A stretch of DNA of 64,000 bases from Mesorhizobium sp. B2-7-2 (lineage in GTDB: Bacteria > Pseudomonadota > Alphaproteobacteria > Rhizobiales > Rhizobiaceae): the NCBI RefSeq assembly GCF_006440775.1, contig NZ_VFTZ01000002.1, forward strand, positions 1 to 64,000, written 5' to 3'. Shown here one piece after another: positions 1-8,513 of this stretch. The notes below the pieces were generated by a model. The model saw only the letters and a program-made list of their open reading frames with translations. It ran no database searches and was not told where the DNA came from. Both the position numbers and the translations under genes were made by a program. Position 1 is the stretch's first letter. Each line of letters opens with the position of its first letter.

Positions 1-110
1 GGGCGGCTTCAACCAATCCCCGGCGGTTTGTGCTGGTTTCACGGAAATGAACGGAAAATCTTGCACCAAGACAAACGGCAACCTTTCAAAATCCCTGTGT
101 CGGAGAACTA
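1..110. repeat. Dispersed repeat family A, copy 1
   Basis: About 105 bases reappear in inverted orientation at 36782-36882. Both copies share the GGCGGCTTCAACC start, the TTTCACGGAAATGAACGG block, CTTGCACCAAGACAAAC and TTTCAAAATCCCTGTG, with a few substitutions and small indels. The copy starts at the window edge and could extend left. No coding frame is evident. Confidence 0.75.
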
Positions 111-161
111 ACGCGTTCCACCGTTTCACGAAGCGGCGAAACGCCCTATCTCTTCGCTTTG

Positions 162-232
162 ACGCAATTCCGGACGGAAAGCTACGGCGCGGGCGCCGAG
201 CCTAACCGCTCACACTTTTCCTGGAATTGCGC
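162..232. repeat. Dispersed palindromic repeat family C, copy 1 (71 bp)
   Basis: This 71-base unit is the reverse complement of a 71-base unit at 47598-47668, with roughly ten mismatches. Its ends are inverted (ACGCAATTCC at the left, GGAATTGCGC at the right), so it can fold back. It lies just upstream of glk, where it could be transcribed in the leader. It resembles rhizobial REP/RIME-type intergenic elements. Confidence 0.75.
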
Positions 233-324
233 TAAGGCGCAAGCGGGCTTCCCCTTTGCGGGGTCATGCGCTAGTCAATCGATTGAAACGGCGCAGCGGC
301 GCCGCAGCGAGGACGATCAAGAGC

Positions 325-1344
325 ATGGCAGGCGAAGACGAGAAGGGACTGCGGTTTCCGGTCCTGATCGGCGACATTGGCGGCACCAATGCGCGCTTCT
401 CGATCGTGCTCGACGCCAATTCGGAGGCCACCGAGCCGCAGATCGTCCAGACGGCGAATTTCAAGACCATCGACGAGGCGATCCAGGCGGCGGTGCTCGA
501 CCGCTCGTCCGTCCAGCCGAACTCGGCGGTGCTGGCGGTCGCCGGGCCGGTCGATGGCGACGAGATCCCGCTCACCAACTGCCCCTGGGTCGTGAGGCCC
601 CGGCAGATGCTTGCCAATCTGGGCTTGGGCGAGGTGGTCGTGCTCAACGATTTCGAGGCGCAGGCGCTGGCCGTGGTGGCGCTCGGCGAAGAGCACATGG
701 AAAAGATCGGCGGCGGCACCCCGGAACCCAATGCGAGCCGGGTCGTGCTCGGTCCCGGAACGGGTCTCGGCGTCGCCGGGCTGATTTATGCGCTCGACCA
801 TTGGATACCGGTGCCGGGCGAGGGCGGGCATATGGATATCGGCCCGCGCACGCCGCGCGACTTCGAAGTATTCCCGCATATCGACAAGCTCGAGGGCCGC
901 ATATCCGGCGAGCAGATCCTGTGCGGACGTGGGCTCGTCAACGTCTACCGCGCCGTGGCCAGGACGGACGGCAAGCCGACTCCCTTGACCTCGCCGGCCG
1001 AGGTCACCGCGGCGGCGCTTTCGAAGTCCGATCCGGTGGCCGAAGAGGCGCTGGCGCTGTTCGTCACCTGCCTTGGCCGCACCGCGGGCGACCTGGCGCT
1101 GGTGTTCATGGGCCGCGGCGGCGTGTTCCTGACCGGCGGCATCGCGCAAAAAATCGTGCCGGCGCTCAAAGCGGGCAATTTCCGCGCCGCCTTCGAGGAC
1201 AAGGCGCCGCACCGCGCGCTGATGCGCGAAATGCCGGTCTACGTCATAACCCATCCGCTGGCGGCGCTGCTCGGGCTTGCCGCCTATGCCAGGACGCCTT
1301 CGCTGTTCGGCGTGCGGACGGCGGGGCGGCACTGGCGGGCGTGA
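325..1344 (+). CDS. glk: Glucokinase
   Basis: ATP-dependent glucokinase of the bacterial Glk (ROK-related) family, phosphorylating glucose to glucose-6-phosphate in the cytosol. The N-terminus has the phosphate-binding motif [13 protein letters not shown]; further on are [11 protein letters not shown], the [12 protein letters not shown] loop and the [11 protein letters not shown] segment typical of Glk, and a C-terminal [10 protein letters not shown] motif. At 339 residues it is of normal family length. The ATG at 325 was chosen over the upstream in-frame ATG at 256 because homology begins with MAGEDEKG and a GAGGA sits about 12 bases before it. An ABC exporter follows after 70 bases in the same direction. 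Confidence 0.93.
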   Translation: MAGEDEKGLRFPVLIGDIGGTNARFSIVLDANSEATEPQIVQTANFKTIDEAIQAAVLDRSSVQPNSAVLAVAGPVDGDEIPLTNCPWVVRPRQMLANLGLGEVVVLNDFEAQALAVVALGEEHMEKIGGGTPEPNASRVVLGPGTGLGVAGLIYALDHWIPVPGEGGHMDIGPRTPRDFEVFPHIDKLEGRISGEQILCGRGLVNVYRAVARTDGKPTPLTSPAEVTAAALSKSDPVAEEALALFVTCLGRTAGDLALVFMGRGGVFLTGGIAQKIVPALKAGNFRAAFEDKAPHRALMREMPVYVITHPLAALLGLAAYARTPSLFGVRTAGRHWRA

Positions 1345-1413
1345 TCGCGCCGGCGCTCGGGACGGCGCGACGAAGTTTCGCCATAGGCAAGCCGTAGCCG
1401 GGGCGCTAAGAGG

Positions 1414-3336
1414 GTGCGAAAAAGGCGTCCTGACGTTTACGAGAACCCACGAAGCGCTTCCGATTTGACACTTCAAAATCCAAACAAGGCAAAAAGCCGG
1501 CCCGCCGAGGTCACGGCGGTGCTGCGCCGTATCGTCGCCGAAAACGGCTATGACCATCGCTGGTCCTATGCGGTCGTCATCGTCTGCTCGCTGCTGGTTT
1601 CGGGCGCGACCGCCTTCTCGGCCTGGGTCATGGCCCCGATGGTCAACGAGATCTTCTACGAACGGCGCGGCGACGCGATCGTGTGGATCTGCGCCGGCTT
1701 CATGGGCGCCTTTCTGGTGCGCGGCTTCGCCGGCTACGGCCAGGCGATAGCCCTGGCCACGATCGGCAACAATCTGGTGGCCCGCTACCAGAAGCGCATC
1801 TTCGACCATCTGATGAAGCTCGGCGTCGATTTCTTCAACGACACGCGTTCCGGCCGCCTGGCGGCGCAGATGGACGAGAATGTCGGCGGCATCCGTGATC
1901 TCTTGTCGCTGACGTTGATTTCCATCACCCGCGACGCGGTGACCCTGGTCGGCCTCGTCGGCCTGATGGTCTACCAGGATCCGGTGCTGTCGCTCAGCTC
2001 GCTGCTGATCGGGCCGCCGCTGATCTGGGCGGTCGTCTACATCACGCGCCGGGTGCGCAAGATCAACCGCGAATCCGTGCTGATCAACTCGCGGCTGAGC
2101 GGATCCGTGCAGGAGGCCACGCAAGGCATCGCCATCGTCAAGGCCTTCACCATGGAGGACGAGCTGGCGCGCCGCATCGGCATCATGGCCGACACCGCCG
2201 AGCAACGCAGCAACAAGATCGCCCGCGTCTCCGAACGGCTGTCGCCGATTTCGGACATGCTGGCCGGCCTCGCGGTTACCGCCGTCATCGCTTATTCCGG
2301 CTACCGGGCGCTGGTGCTGGGCCAGCCGCCCGGCGCGGTGTTTTCCTTCATCACCGCGCTGATTCTTGCCTACGATCCGGCGCGGCGCCTGGCGCGCATG
2401 CAGGTCACGATGGAACGCGCGCTGGTCAATGCGCGCATGATCTACGAGCTGCTCGACCTCGAGCCGAAGCAGGGCGACGCGCCCGACGCGGTCGAGGCCA
2501 GGATCACCACCGGTGAGGTGCGCTTCGACAATGTGACGTTCGGCTACAGCGCCGACATGCCGGTGCTGCGGGACCTGAGCTTCACCGCCGCCGCCGGCAA
2601 GGTGACGGCGATCGTCGGCGCCTCGGGCGCAGGCAAGTCGACGCTGGTGGCGCTGCTGCAGCGCTTCTACGACGTCGACCAGGGCTCGATCGAAGTCGAC
2701 GGCCAGGACATCTCGAAGGTGACGAAGCGGTCGCTGCGCCAATCGATCGCCTATGTCTCGCAGGCGCCTTATCTGTTCGAAGGCACGATCCGCGACAACA
2801 TCCGCTACGGCCGGCTCTCCGCCACCGACTCCGAGATCGAGCAGGCGGCGAAACAGGCTGCCGCCGACGATTTCATCCGCCAGCAGCCGCAAGGCTACGA
2901 CACGCCGGTCGGCGAGAACGGCGCGACGCTGTCGGGCGGCCAGCGCCAGCGCGTCTCGATCGCCCGCGCCATCGTGCGCCAGGCGCCCATCCTTTTGCTC
3001 GACGAAGCGACCTCGGCGCTCGACAACGAGGCGGAAGCGCGTGTGCAGGAAGCGCTGACCCATGTCATGGAAGGCCGCACCACCATCGTGATCGCACACC
3101 GGCTGTCGACCGTGGTCAATGCCGACCGTATCATCGTGCTGGAGGAGGGACGGCTGGCCGAGGAAGGCACGCATGCGACGCTGATGGCCGACCCGCACAG
3201 CATCTATGCCCGCTTCCACCGGATACAGGGCAAGAAGGGGCTGGGGCTTGTCGACGACGTCAAGGCAAGCCAGACTTCGGCCCAAACTCCCGCATCGCGC
3301 AGCCGCGCCAAGAAGACCGTCAGGAGAAGCGCATGA
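1414..3336 (+). CDS. ABC transporter, fused permease/ATPase (MsbA-like exporter)
   Basis: A half-size ABC exporter of about 640 residues. An N-terminal type-I exporter membrane domain (residues about 45-330, six hydrophobic segments) is followed by a nucleotide-binding domain carrying Walker [10 protein letters not shown], the Q-loop region YVSQAPYLF, signature LSGGQRQR, Walker [13 protein letters not shown] and switch IAHRLSTV. This layout suits lipid, glycan or drug export as a homodimer; the substrate cannot be read from the sequence. The start is uncertain: GTG at 1414 is used, and a TTG at 1465 would also keep all domains. The C-terminal tail is basic and alanine-rich. The stop overlaps the dapB start by four bases. 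Confidence 0.88.
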   Translation: MRKRRPDVYENPRSASDLTLQNPNKAKSRPAEVTAVLRRIVAENGYDHRWSYAVVIVCSLLVSGATAFSAWVMAPMVNEIFYERRGDAIVWICAGFMGAFLVRGFAGYGQAIALATIGNNLVARYQKRIFDHLMKLGVDFFNDTRSGRLAAQMDENVGGIRDLLSLTLISITRDAVTLVGLVGLMVYQDPVLSLSSLLIGPPLIWAVVYITRRVRKINRESVLINSRLSGSVQEATQGIAIVKAFTMEDELARRIGIMADTAEQRSNKIARVSERLSPISDMLAGLAVTAVIAYSGYRALVLGQPPGAVFSFITALILAYDPARRLARMQVTMERALVNARMIYELLDLEPKQGDAPDAVEARITTGEVRFDNVTFGYSADMPVLRDLSFTAAAGKVTAIVGASGAGKSTLVALLQRFYDVDQGSIEVDGQDISKVTKRSLRQSIAYVSQAPYLFEGTIRDNIRYGRLSATDSEIEQAAKQAAADDFIRQQPQGYDTPVGENGATLSGGQRQRVSIARAIVRQAPILLLDEATSALDNEAEARVQEALTHVMEGRTTIVIAHRLSTVVNADRIIVLEEGRLAEEGTHATLMADPHSIYARFHRIQGKKGLGLVDDVKASQTSAQTPASRSRAKKTVRRSA

Positions 3337-4154
3337 GTGAAGCCGGCGATATGGGCCTGGTGGTGGTGGGCGCCGCCGGCCGCATGGGCCAGACGCTGAT
3401 CCGCGCCATCCACACAATGCCCGGCACGCGCGTCGCCGCGGCGGTCGAGCGGCCGGACTCGGCCCATCTCGGCAAGGATGCCGGCGAGCTCGCCGGCATC
3501 GGCATCATCAACGTGCCGATCGTCGACGATCCGCTGCCGGCCTTCGCCAAGGCCGACGGCGTGCTCGATTTCACGGCACCCGCGGCAAGCGTCGAATTCG
3601 CCGGCTATGCCGCGCAGGCGCGCATCGTCCATATCATCGGCACCACCGGCTGCTCGGCCGACGACGATGCGAAAATCGCCGCCGCCGCGCGCCATGCCAC
3701 CATCGTCAAATCCGGCAATATGAGCCTCGGCGTCAATCTTCTGGCGGTGCTGGTCGAGCAGGCTGCGAAGGCGCTCGACGCCGACGATTTCGACATCGAG
3801 ATCCTGGAAATGCATCACCGGCACAAGGTCGACGCGCCGTCCGGCACGGCGCTGCTGCTCGGCGGGGCTGCTGCCAAAGGGCGCGGCATCGATCTTGCCG
3901 GCAACAGCGTGCGGGTGCGCGACGGCCATACCGGCGTGCGCAAGGCCGGCTCCATCGGCTTCGCCACGCTGCGCGGCGGCTCCGTCGTCGGCGACCACAG
4001 CGTGATCCTTGCCGGCACCGGCGAGCGCATCACGCTGTCCCACCATGCCGAGGACCGGGCGATCTTCGCCCGCGGCGCGGTGAAGGCCGCGCTTTGGGCC
4101 CGCGCGAAGAAGCCGGGGCTTTATTCCATGCGGGACGTGCTCGGCCTGAGCTGA
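3333..4154 (+). CDS. dapB: 4-hydroxy-tetrahydrodipicolinate reductase
   Basis: Lysine/diaminopimelate pathway enzyme that reduces hydroxy-tetrahydrodipicolinate with NAD(P)H. The nucleotide-binding loop [10 protein letters not shown] lies at residues 11-20. The conserved catalytic region [16 protein letters not shown] carries the His/Lys pair and the DAPSGTA signature. The 273-residue length is typical. The ATG overlaps the upstream exporter stop (ATGA), implying translational coupling, and gpmA follows after 30 bases, so exporter-dapB-gpmA probably form one transcript. Confidence 0.95.
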   Translation: MSEAGDMGLVVVGAAGRMGQTLIRAIHTMPGTRVAAAVERPDSAHLGKDAGELAGIGIINVPIVDDPLPAFAKADGVLDFTAPAASVEFAGYAAQARIVHIIGTTGCSADDDAKIAAAARHATIVKSGNMSLGVNLLAVLVEQAAKALDADDFDIEILEMHHRHKVDAPSGTALLLGGAAAKGRGIDLAGNSVRVRDGHTGVRKAGSIGFATLRGGSVVGDHSVILAGTGERITLSHHAEDRAIFARGAVKAALWARAKKPGLYSMRDVLGLS

Positions 4155-4184
4155 TCCCTATCCAAACATTCCATAGGAGCAAAC

Positions 4185-4805
4185 ATGTCGGGAACTCTCG
4201 TGCTCGTGCGCCACGGCCAGAGCGAATGGAACCTGAAGAACCTGTTCACCGGTTGGCGCGACGTCGGGCTGACCGAGCAGGGCACCGCCGAGGCGCTTGC
4301 CGCCGGCGAGAAGCTCAAGGCGCGCGGCCTGAAATTCGACATCGCCTACACGTCTGCCTTGAAGCGAGCGCAGGTGACCTGCCAGCACATCCTCGACATC
4401 GTCGGCCAGAGCGACCTGAAGACGATCCGCGACCAGGCGCTCAACGAGCGCGACTATGGCGACCTCTCCGGCCTCAACAAGGATGACGCGCGCAAGAAAT
4501 GGGGCGAGGAGCAGGTGCATATCTGGCGCCGCTCCTACGACATCGCGCCGCCCGGCGGCGAAAGCCTGAAGGATACCGGCGCGCGCGTATGGCCCTATTA
4601 CCTGCACGAGGTGCAGCCACATGTGCTGCGCGGCGAGACCGTGCTGGTCGCCGCGCACGGCAATTCGCTGCGCGCGCTGATCATGGCGCTGGACGGCAAG
4701 TCGGGCGAGGAGATCGTCAAGCTCGAGCTCGGCACCGGCGTGCCGGTCATCTACAAGCTCAATGCCGATTCAACCGTGGCAAAGAAGGACGTGCTGGAGG
4801 GCTGA
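4185..4805 (+). CDS. gpmA: 2,3-bisphosphoglycerate-dependent phosphoglycerate mutase
   Basis: Glycolytic enzyme interconverting 3- and 2-phosphoglycerate. The phosphohistidine motif [10 protein letters not shown] is at the N-terminus, followed by [14 protein letters not shown], then [12 protein letters not shown], and the second catalytic histidine in [11 protein letters not shown]. At 206 residues it is the short alphaproteobacterial form, lacking some C-terminal residues of the E. coli enzyme. An AGGAG sits ahead of the ATG. Clustering with dapB is common in Rhizobiales. Confidence 0.95.
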   Translation: MSGTLVLVRHGQSEWNLKNLFTGWRDVGLTEQGTAEALAAGEKLKARGLKFDIAYTSALKRAQVTCQHILDIVGQSDLKTIRDQALNERDYGDLSGLNKDDARKKWGEEQVHIWRRSYDIAPPGGESLKDTGARVWPYYLHEVQPHVLRGETVLVAAHGNSLRALIMALDGKSGEEIVKLELGTGVPVIYKLNADSTVAKKDVLEG

Positions 4806-4842
4806 GGAGTTGCAAGAAGGGCGCCGGCGCCTCGGCCAGCCC

Positions 4843-5022
4843 TTTCTCCCCGTCACTATACGGGGAGAAATGCCCGGCAGGGCAATGAGGGGCAGCGCCG
4901 GCTTCGGCGATTAACTCGTCCGGGCTCAAAGCGAGAACCGGAACCCCACCCGACCAGCGCCAGCGCCGCCCCTCACCTGCCTGCCGGCATCCTCTCCCCG
5001 TATAGTGACGGGGAGAGGGAAG
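4843..5022. repeat. RIME-like palindromic intergenic element
   Basis: The left arm (4843-4899) and right arm (4966-5022) are inverted copies of each other over about 50 bases. Each contains a local hairpin, CTCCCCGT-loop-ACGGGGAG. The unit fills the gap between gpmA and tRNA-Leu. The architecture matches rhizobial intergenic mosaic elements; no coding potential is seen. Confidence 0.7.
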
Positions 5023-5103
5023 CTCCCGCCGCCGGTTTCGCCAATCGCCAGCGTTGCAAGAACGGCAATGAGAGGCAGCGCCAACGCTGACGAAAAAAGC
5101 GCG

Positions 5104-5132
5104 TTGACACATACCGTTTGCCCGCTTACATG
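5104..5132 (+). promoter_or_regulatory. Putative sigma-70 promoter of tRNA-Leu
   Basis: A perfect -35 hexamer TTGACA at 5104-5109 is followed, after 17 bases, by TACATG as a weaker -10. The predicted start would lie a few bases before the tRNA 5' end at 5144. Confidence 0.55.
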
Positions 5133-5143
5133 AGCGCCCACCA

Positions 5144-5228
5144 GCCCAGATGGCGGAATTGGTAGACGCGCACGGTTCAGGTCCGTGTTCCGCAAGGAGT
5201 GGAGGTTCGAGTCCTCTTCTGGGCACCA
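5144..5228 (+). tRNA. tRNA-Leu (anticodon CAG)
   Basis: An 85-base class II tRNA. The acceptor stem is GCCCAGA/TCTGGGC with discriminator A and an encoded CCA. The anticodon stem CACGG/CCGTG closes the loop TTCAGGT, giving anticodon CAG (reads CUG). A long variable arm and the T-arm GGAGG-TTCGAGT-CCTCT are present. Confidence 0.95.
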
Positions 5229-5229
5229 T

Positions 5230-5284
5230 CCTTCGCTCTTCGAGCTTCGGATGGCAGGCCATCCCGGAGCTCCGAGAGCGAAGG
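5230..5284. other. Long stem-loop directly after tRNA-Leu
   Basis: A 10-base outer stem CCTTCGCTCT/AGAGCGAAGG encloses further inverted segments (GAGCT/AGCTC and GGATGG/CCATCC) around a CAGG loop. The whole structure is about 55 bases and begins two bases after the tRNA CCA. There is no T tract, so it is not a classical intrinsic terminator. It may aid 3' processing or be another mobile repeat. Confidence 0.6.
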
Positions 5285-5358
5285 GGTCGCCATTTGATCC
5301 CGACTGCCAACGGGGTGCAAGTCTCAACGTTCGCGATTAGCCGTAAGCTTCCGAACTT

Positions 5359-5463
5359 CGTCATTCCAGGGCGGAGCAAGGAGCGAAGCGACGCGCGCAG
5401 ACCCTGGAATCCATGCCGTGACGTCGAGGCGTTGCAGCGGTCACAGAATTCTGCTCCGTTGCA
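5359..5463. repeat. Repeat family B, left half plus centre
   Basis: Starts CGTCATTCCAGGGCGGAGC, continues through GGAATCCATGCCGTGAC and ends in the central AGAATTCTGCTCCGTTGCA block. It matches the left arm of the complete elements at 36887-37068 and 43491-43671 and of the GIY-YIG element at 52106-52617. The right arm is missing here and gene-remnant sequence follows. Confidence 0.75.
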
Positions 5464-5493
5464 CTATATGACCCGCGTCTCGGCAGGATTCTC

Positions 5494-5791
5494 GTGTCAA
5501 GCCCGAGCCGGCAATGGCGACGTGCTGCGGCTTCAGGGTTTTCTGCGCCGCAGCGGGCTTCCCCATCTCGCTCTCGATTCCGAAACCGACGCTTGCGCGA
5601 AGACGCTGATCGAGCGCTTTCATGTCAACCCGCACCACCTGCCGATCGTGCTGTGCCATGCCACGCAGCATCCGATCATCGAGGGCTACGACCCGCCGGA
5701 AGGCTGGGGCTGGTGCTTTGTCGACGAGGTGTTCATCGATCTCGGCGAAGACACGACGCCGCAGAACGGCCCGATCCCGAAGTTTGTTTGA
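5494..5791 (+). pseudogene. Remnant: thioredoxin-reductase-like accessory region joined to UBP-type zinc-finger tail
   Basis: An uninterrupted frame encodes about 55 residues (RLQGFLRRSGLPH ... LIERF ... LPIVLC) resembling the thioredoxin-like part of the FAD-dependent oxidoreductases found in rhizobia. At about 5656 it switches to HATQHPIIEGYDPPEGWGW, the C-terminal end of UBP-type zinc-finger proteins, and runs to a stop. The zinc-finger cysteines and the FAD domain are absent and there is no convincing start, as the open frame continues back through a repeat and the tRNA. I read this as an internally deleted fossil of an oxidoreductase/zinc-finger gene or gene pair. Family assignments are from memory of conserved strings. 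Confidence 0.55.
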
Positions 5792-5854
5792 GAGTGCGGG
5801 CAAGCCGGCCGGCCCCTTCACTTTAAACGCTCGATCTTTTTTGCGAGCGATTCG

Positions 5855-6595
5855 CTATGCCTGGTTGCCTTCGCTGATCCGCAAGCTGGCCGCCCGAAGC
5901 CTGAGATCGAGGCGGGCAGCGACGCGCTGCGATGCGACATTGTCTCGGTCCGTGCTGTAGAACAAGGTGCGAGAACGGAGTGCTGGCAACCGGGACCATC
6001 CAGCTGTCGCGCAGGCGGCAAGGCCTCGCCCCCTGAAGGCTTTGACCGTCGCCAGGCCGAGTTCGGCGCCCGCGTCCGCCAGCCGGGCCGCAAAGGCGAT
6101 GGAAGCGACATCCCCGCCGACGAGAGCCGCACACCATGGCGCCCAAAAGTCCGCCACCTCGCGGAAGCCGAGTTCGAACAGGGCTTCCGGCACGCCTTCC
6201 GCCTTCCAGGAGCGGATTATAGCCTGGCCATCATCGGAGTCGCTGCCGACAAGCTGCACCCCGTTGGCATAGGGATGGTCGTGCGGCAGGTCGTAGATCA
6301 AACCAAAATTGTGCCGCGCATGGTCACCGCCGCCGAGGAGCGCTAGGTAGAGTTCAAAATGTCTTGGTGTTGCAGGATGCATGAACGGCGGCTCGGTGGC
6401 GAGGAGCCCCTCTAGCTCGCCCGCCAGGTCGTCGGGCAGATCGGCGTGCAATCCGAAGATGTTGCCGGAGGCGCAGCCCGCCAGCCAGAGCAGCGGCCCC
6501 GGTGAACATTCTGGATCGTTCTCGCCGGCAATCCGTCCGTCGCGGCCCAGTCGAAACAGCGTGCGATAGTCCGTACGGAGCCAGTCAGCGGTCAT
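5855..6595 (-). CDS. GNAT-family N-acetyltransferase
   Basis: A 246-residue protein with an acetyltransferase fold in the C-terminal half: IAFAARLADAGAELGLATVKAFRGRGLA (the beta4 and acetyl-CoA pyrophosphate-loop region) and a later STDRDNVASQRVAARL segment typical of GNAT motif B. The N-terminal 120 residues look like the variable substrate-binding part (WLAGCASGNIFGLHADLP). The substrate is unknown. It stands alone on the minus strand next to the gene remnant. Confidence 0.7.
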   Translation of the reverse strand: MTADWLRTDYRTLFRLGRDGRIAGENDPECSPGPLLWLAGCASGNIFGLHADLPDDLAGELEGLLATEPPFMHPATPRHFELYLALLGGGDHARHNFGLIYDLPHDHPYANGVQLVGSDSDDGQAIIRSWKAEGVPEALFELGFREVADFWAPWCAALVGGDVASIAFAARLADAGAELGLATVKAFRGRGLAACATAGWSRLPALRSRTLFYSTDRDNVASQRVAARLDLRLRAASLRISEGNQA

Positions 6596-6732
6596 CGGGC
6601 ACAGCTTAACGATTCGACGGCATTGGTCCAGCGTCGACTTTGAACGCGCGCACGATCCCGCGGAACACGCATGATCATGCCTTTGTTGAGCGAAAGCGTT
6701 TACCGGGTGAAAGCCGTCGATCAGCCGAACGG

Positions 6733-6915
6733 CTATTTCACCGAGCTCGTCACGGTCGGATCGACGGCATCGGGAACGGATTTGCGCTCATTGCCGGCCA
6801 AGATGCCGATGAGGAGAAGGCTGAGCACAACCGGCACAAACAGGATGGCGACGCGCGCCTGCACGTAAAAGATGGCGCGCCATTCGTTTCGCTTTTCAGG
6901 GCTGTCGTTCATCAT
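6733..6915 (-). CDS. Small single-pass membrane protein
   Basis: A 60-residue protein starting MMNDSPEKRNEW, with one hydrophobic helix (about residues 19-38, AILFVPVVLSLLLIGILAG) and a short polar tail. The internal ATG is preferred to a start 33 bases upstream because the extra residues look unlike a protein N-terminus. Function is unknown. It is isolated in an otherwise gene-poor stretch from 6600 to 7480. Confidence 0.5.
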   Translation of the reverse strand: MMNDSPEKRNEWRAIFYVQARVAILFVPVVLSLLLIGILAGNERKSVPDAVDPTVTSSVK

Positions 6916-7139
6916 GCTCGCTCTGTTGTGCCTCCCCGGGCCGGACATAGAGACGAAGCGTTAAACATCTCCTTCCGATTCGGTTAACGGACGACGATCT
7001 GCTGCATCGCAAAGGGCAGCGCTGCCCCCTCTCGTCCGCTGCGCGGTCAGCTCTCCCCACTTTGTCTAAGCTATGCACACATCTTCTGAGACTGGCGTGA
7101 CCGATCAGGCCAAGGCGTTGATTGCCAGGTGGTTCCCCC

Positions 7140-7300
7140 AATCCGTCGCTGCTTCGCAGCGCCACCTTTCCCCCCTCCGGAGGGAAAGGAGGGGAGCGTT
7201 GCTGGACTGGCATTGACGGCAAAAAGCTTGGCGCCTTTCCTCTACCCCGTCGATCGGGGAGAGGTGGCTCGGCGAAGCCGAGACGGAGTGGGGGTCGACC
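7140..7300. repeat. RIME-like intergenic hairpins
   Basis: Contains short self-complementary blocks, CCTCCGGAGG near 7177 and ACCCCGTCGATCGGGGAGAGG near 7245, and the GGCTCGGCGAAGCCGAG hairpin near 7267. These match the style of the 4843-5022 and 56890-57062 elements. The rest of the 6950-7487 gap shows no gene I can support. Confidence 0.45.
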
Positions 7301-7487
7301 AGCGCTACATAAGACAATGCATGCGCCAAGCTGACAAGCAGGCTATCGCCAAAGACCAGCCGCTTGGAAATGTGTGCATGCCGTAGCCCACTGCGTGGGG
7401 CGAGGAACGGCGCGCTGCCTCACGCATTGGCTTTTCCGCCGATTTCAGGCAAACCTCGTCGCCTGTAAACCGACACGGAGAAGCGTG

Positions 7488-8474
7488 ATGTTCCGATGGG
7501 GTGTTCTGTCGACGGCGAAGATCGGTCGCGAGCAGCTTTTGCCGGCAATCGTGGATTCGGAGAACGGCGTCCTGTCGGCGATCGCCAGCCGCGACCTGTC
7601 GAAAGCCAAGGCGCTGGGCGAGCGTTTCGGCGCCCGTCATGCCTTCGGCTCCTATGAGGAACTGCTCGCCTCCAAGGAGGTTGACGGCGTCTACATCCCG
7701 CTGCCCACCTCCCAGCATGTCGAATGGACGGCAAAAGCAATCGAGGCCGGAAAACATGTGCTGGTCGAGAAGCCGCTGGCGCTCGACGCCAAGGACATTC
7801 CGCCGCTGAGCAAGCTGCGCGATGAGAAGAAGGTGCTGGTCTGCGAGGCCTTCATGGTCGTCTATCACCCGCAATGGATCAAGGTGCGCGACCTGATCGC
7901 AAGCGGCGCCATCGGCCGGCTGCGCCATGTGCAGGGCGCGTTTTCCTATTACAATGTCGACCCCAACAACATGCGCAACCAGCTCGATCTCGGCGGCGGC
8001 GCGCTGCCTGACATAGGCGTCTATCCGACCGTGTCGACGCGCTTTTCGACCGGCAAGGAGCCGCTGCGGGTGCAGGCGACGATCGAGCGCGACAAGACTT
8101 TCGGCACCGACATCTATTCCTCGATCCGAGCCGATTTCGGCGATTTCGAGCTGTCCTTCTACCTGTCGACGCAGATGGCGGCGCGGCAGGTGATGGTGTT
8201 CCACGGCGAGAAGGGTTTCATCGAGGTTTTCGCCCCGTTCAATGCCGGTCTCTACGACCACCACCGCATCGAGCTGCACAACCAGAACCACAGCGAGGCG
8301 CAGGTATTCCGCTTCCCGGGCACGCAGCAATACCGGCTGGAATGCGAGGCCTTCGTGCGTGCCGCGCAAGGCGGCAAGGACCGCGTCTTCACGCTGGAGG
8401 AATCGGTGCTCAACCAGAAAGTCATCGACGCCATCTTCCGCGCCGGTGACAAAGACGGCTGGGAGCCCGTCTGA
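7488..8474 (+). CDS. Gfo/Idh/MocA family oxidoreductase
   Basis: A 328-residue NAD(P)-dependent sugar/cyclitol-type dehydrogenase. The Rossmann start [21 protein letters not shown] is followed by [19 protein letters not shown], then [31 protein letters not shown] with the conserved EKP motif, and the [12 protein letters not shown] segment of the substrate domain. ATG 7488 is supported by CGGAG eight bases upstream; the open frame extends further up without homology. A flavoprotein follows after 40 bases. The substrate cannot be told. Confidence 0.88.
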   Translation: MFRWGVLSTAKIGREQLLPAIVDSENGVLSAIASRDLSKAKALGERFGARHAFGSYEELLASKEVDGVYIPLPTSQHVEWTAKAIEAGKHVLVEKPLALDAKDIPPLSKLRDEKKVLVCEAFMVVYHPQWIKVRDLIASGAIGRLRHVQGAFSYYNVDPNNMRNQLDLGGGALPDIGVYPTVSTRFSTGKEPLRVQATIERDKTFGTDIYSSIRADFGDFELSFYLSTQMAARQVMVFHGEKGFIEVFAPFNAGLYDHHRIELHNQNHSEAQVFRFPGTQQYRLECEAFVRAAQGGKDRVFTLEESVLNQKVIDAIFRAGDKDGWEPV

Positions 8475-8513
8475 GGCTTTGCAATAAGTTGCCGGCTAGT
8501 TCTGGGAGGAAAA

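Noticed and set aside
271-3417. A 1048-codon open frame on the minus strand across glk, the ABC exporter and dapB
   Set aside because: It is antisense to three clearly recognisable genes and its Arg/His/Asp-rich translation is typical of the reverse complement of high-GC coding sequence.
4843-5022. CRISPR array
   Set aside because: The units are inverted arms and not regularly spaced direct repeats, and no cas genes are present in the window.
5150-5493. Coding start MAELVDAHG
   Set aside because: These codons lie inside tRNA-Leu. Only the 5494-5791 part shows protein similarity, and that as a remnant.
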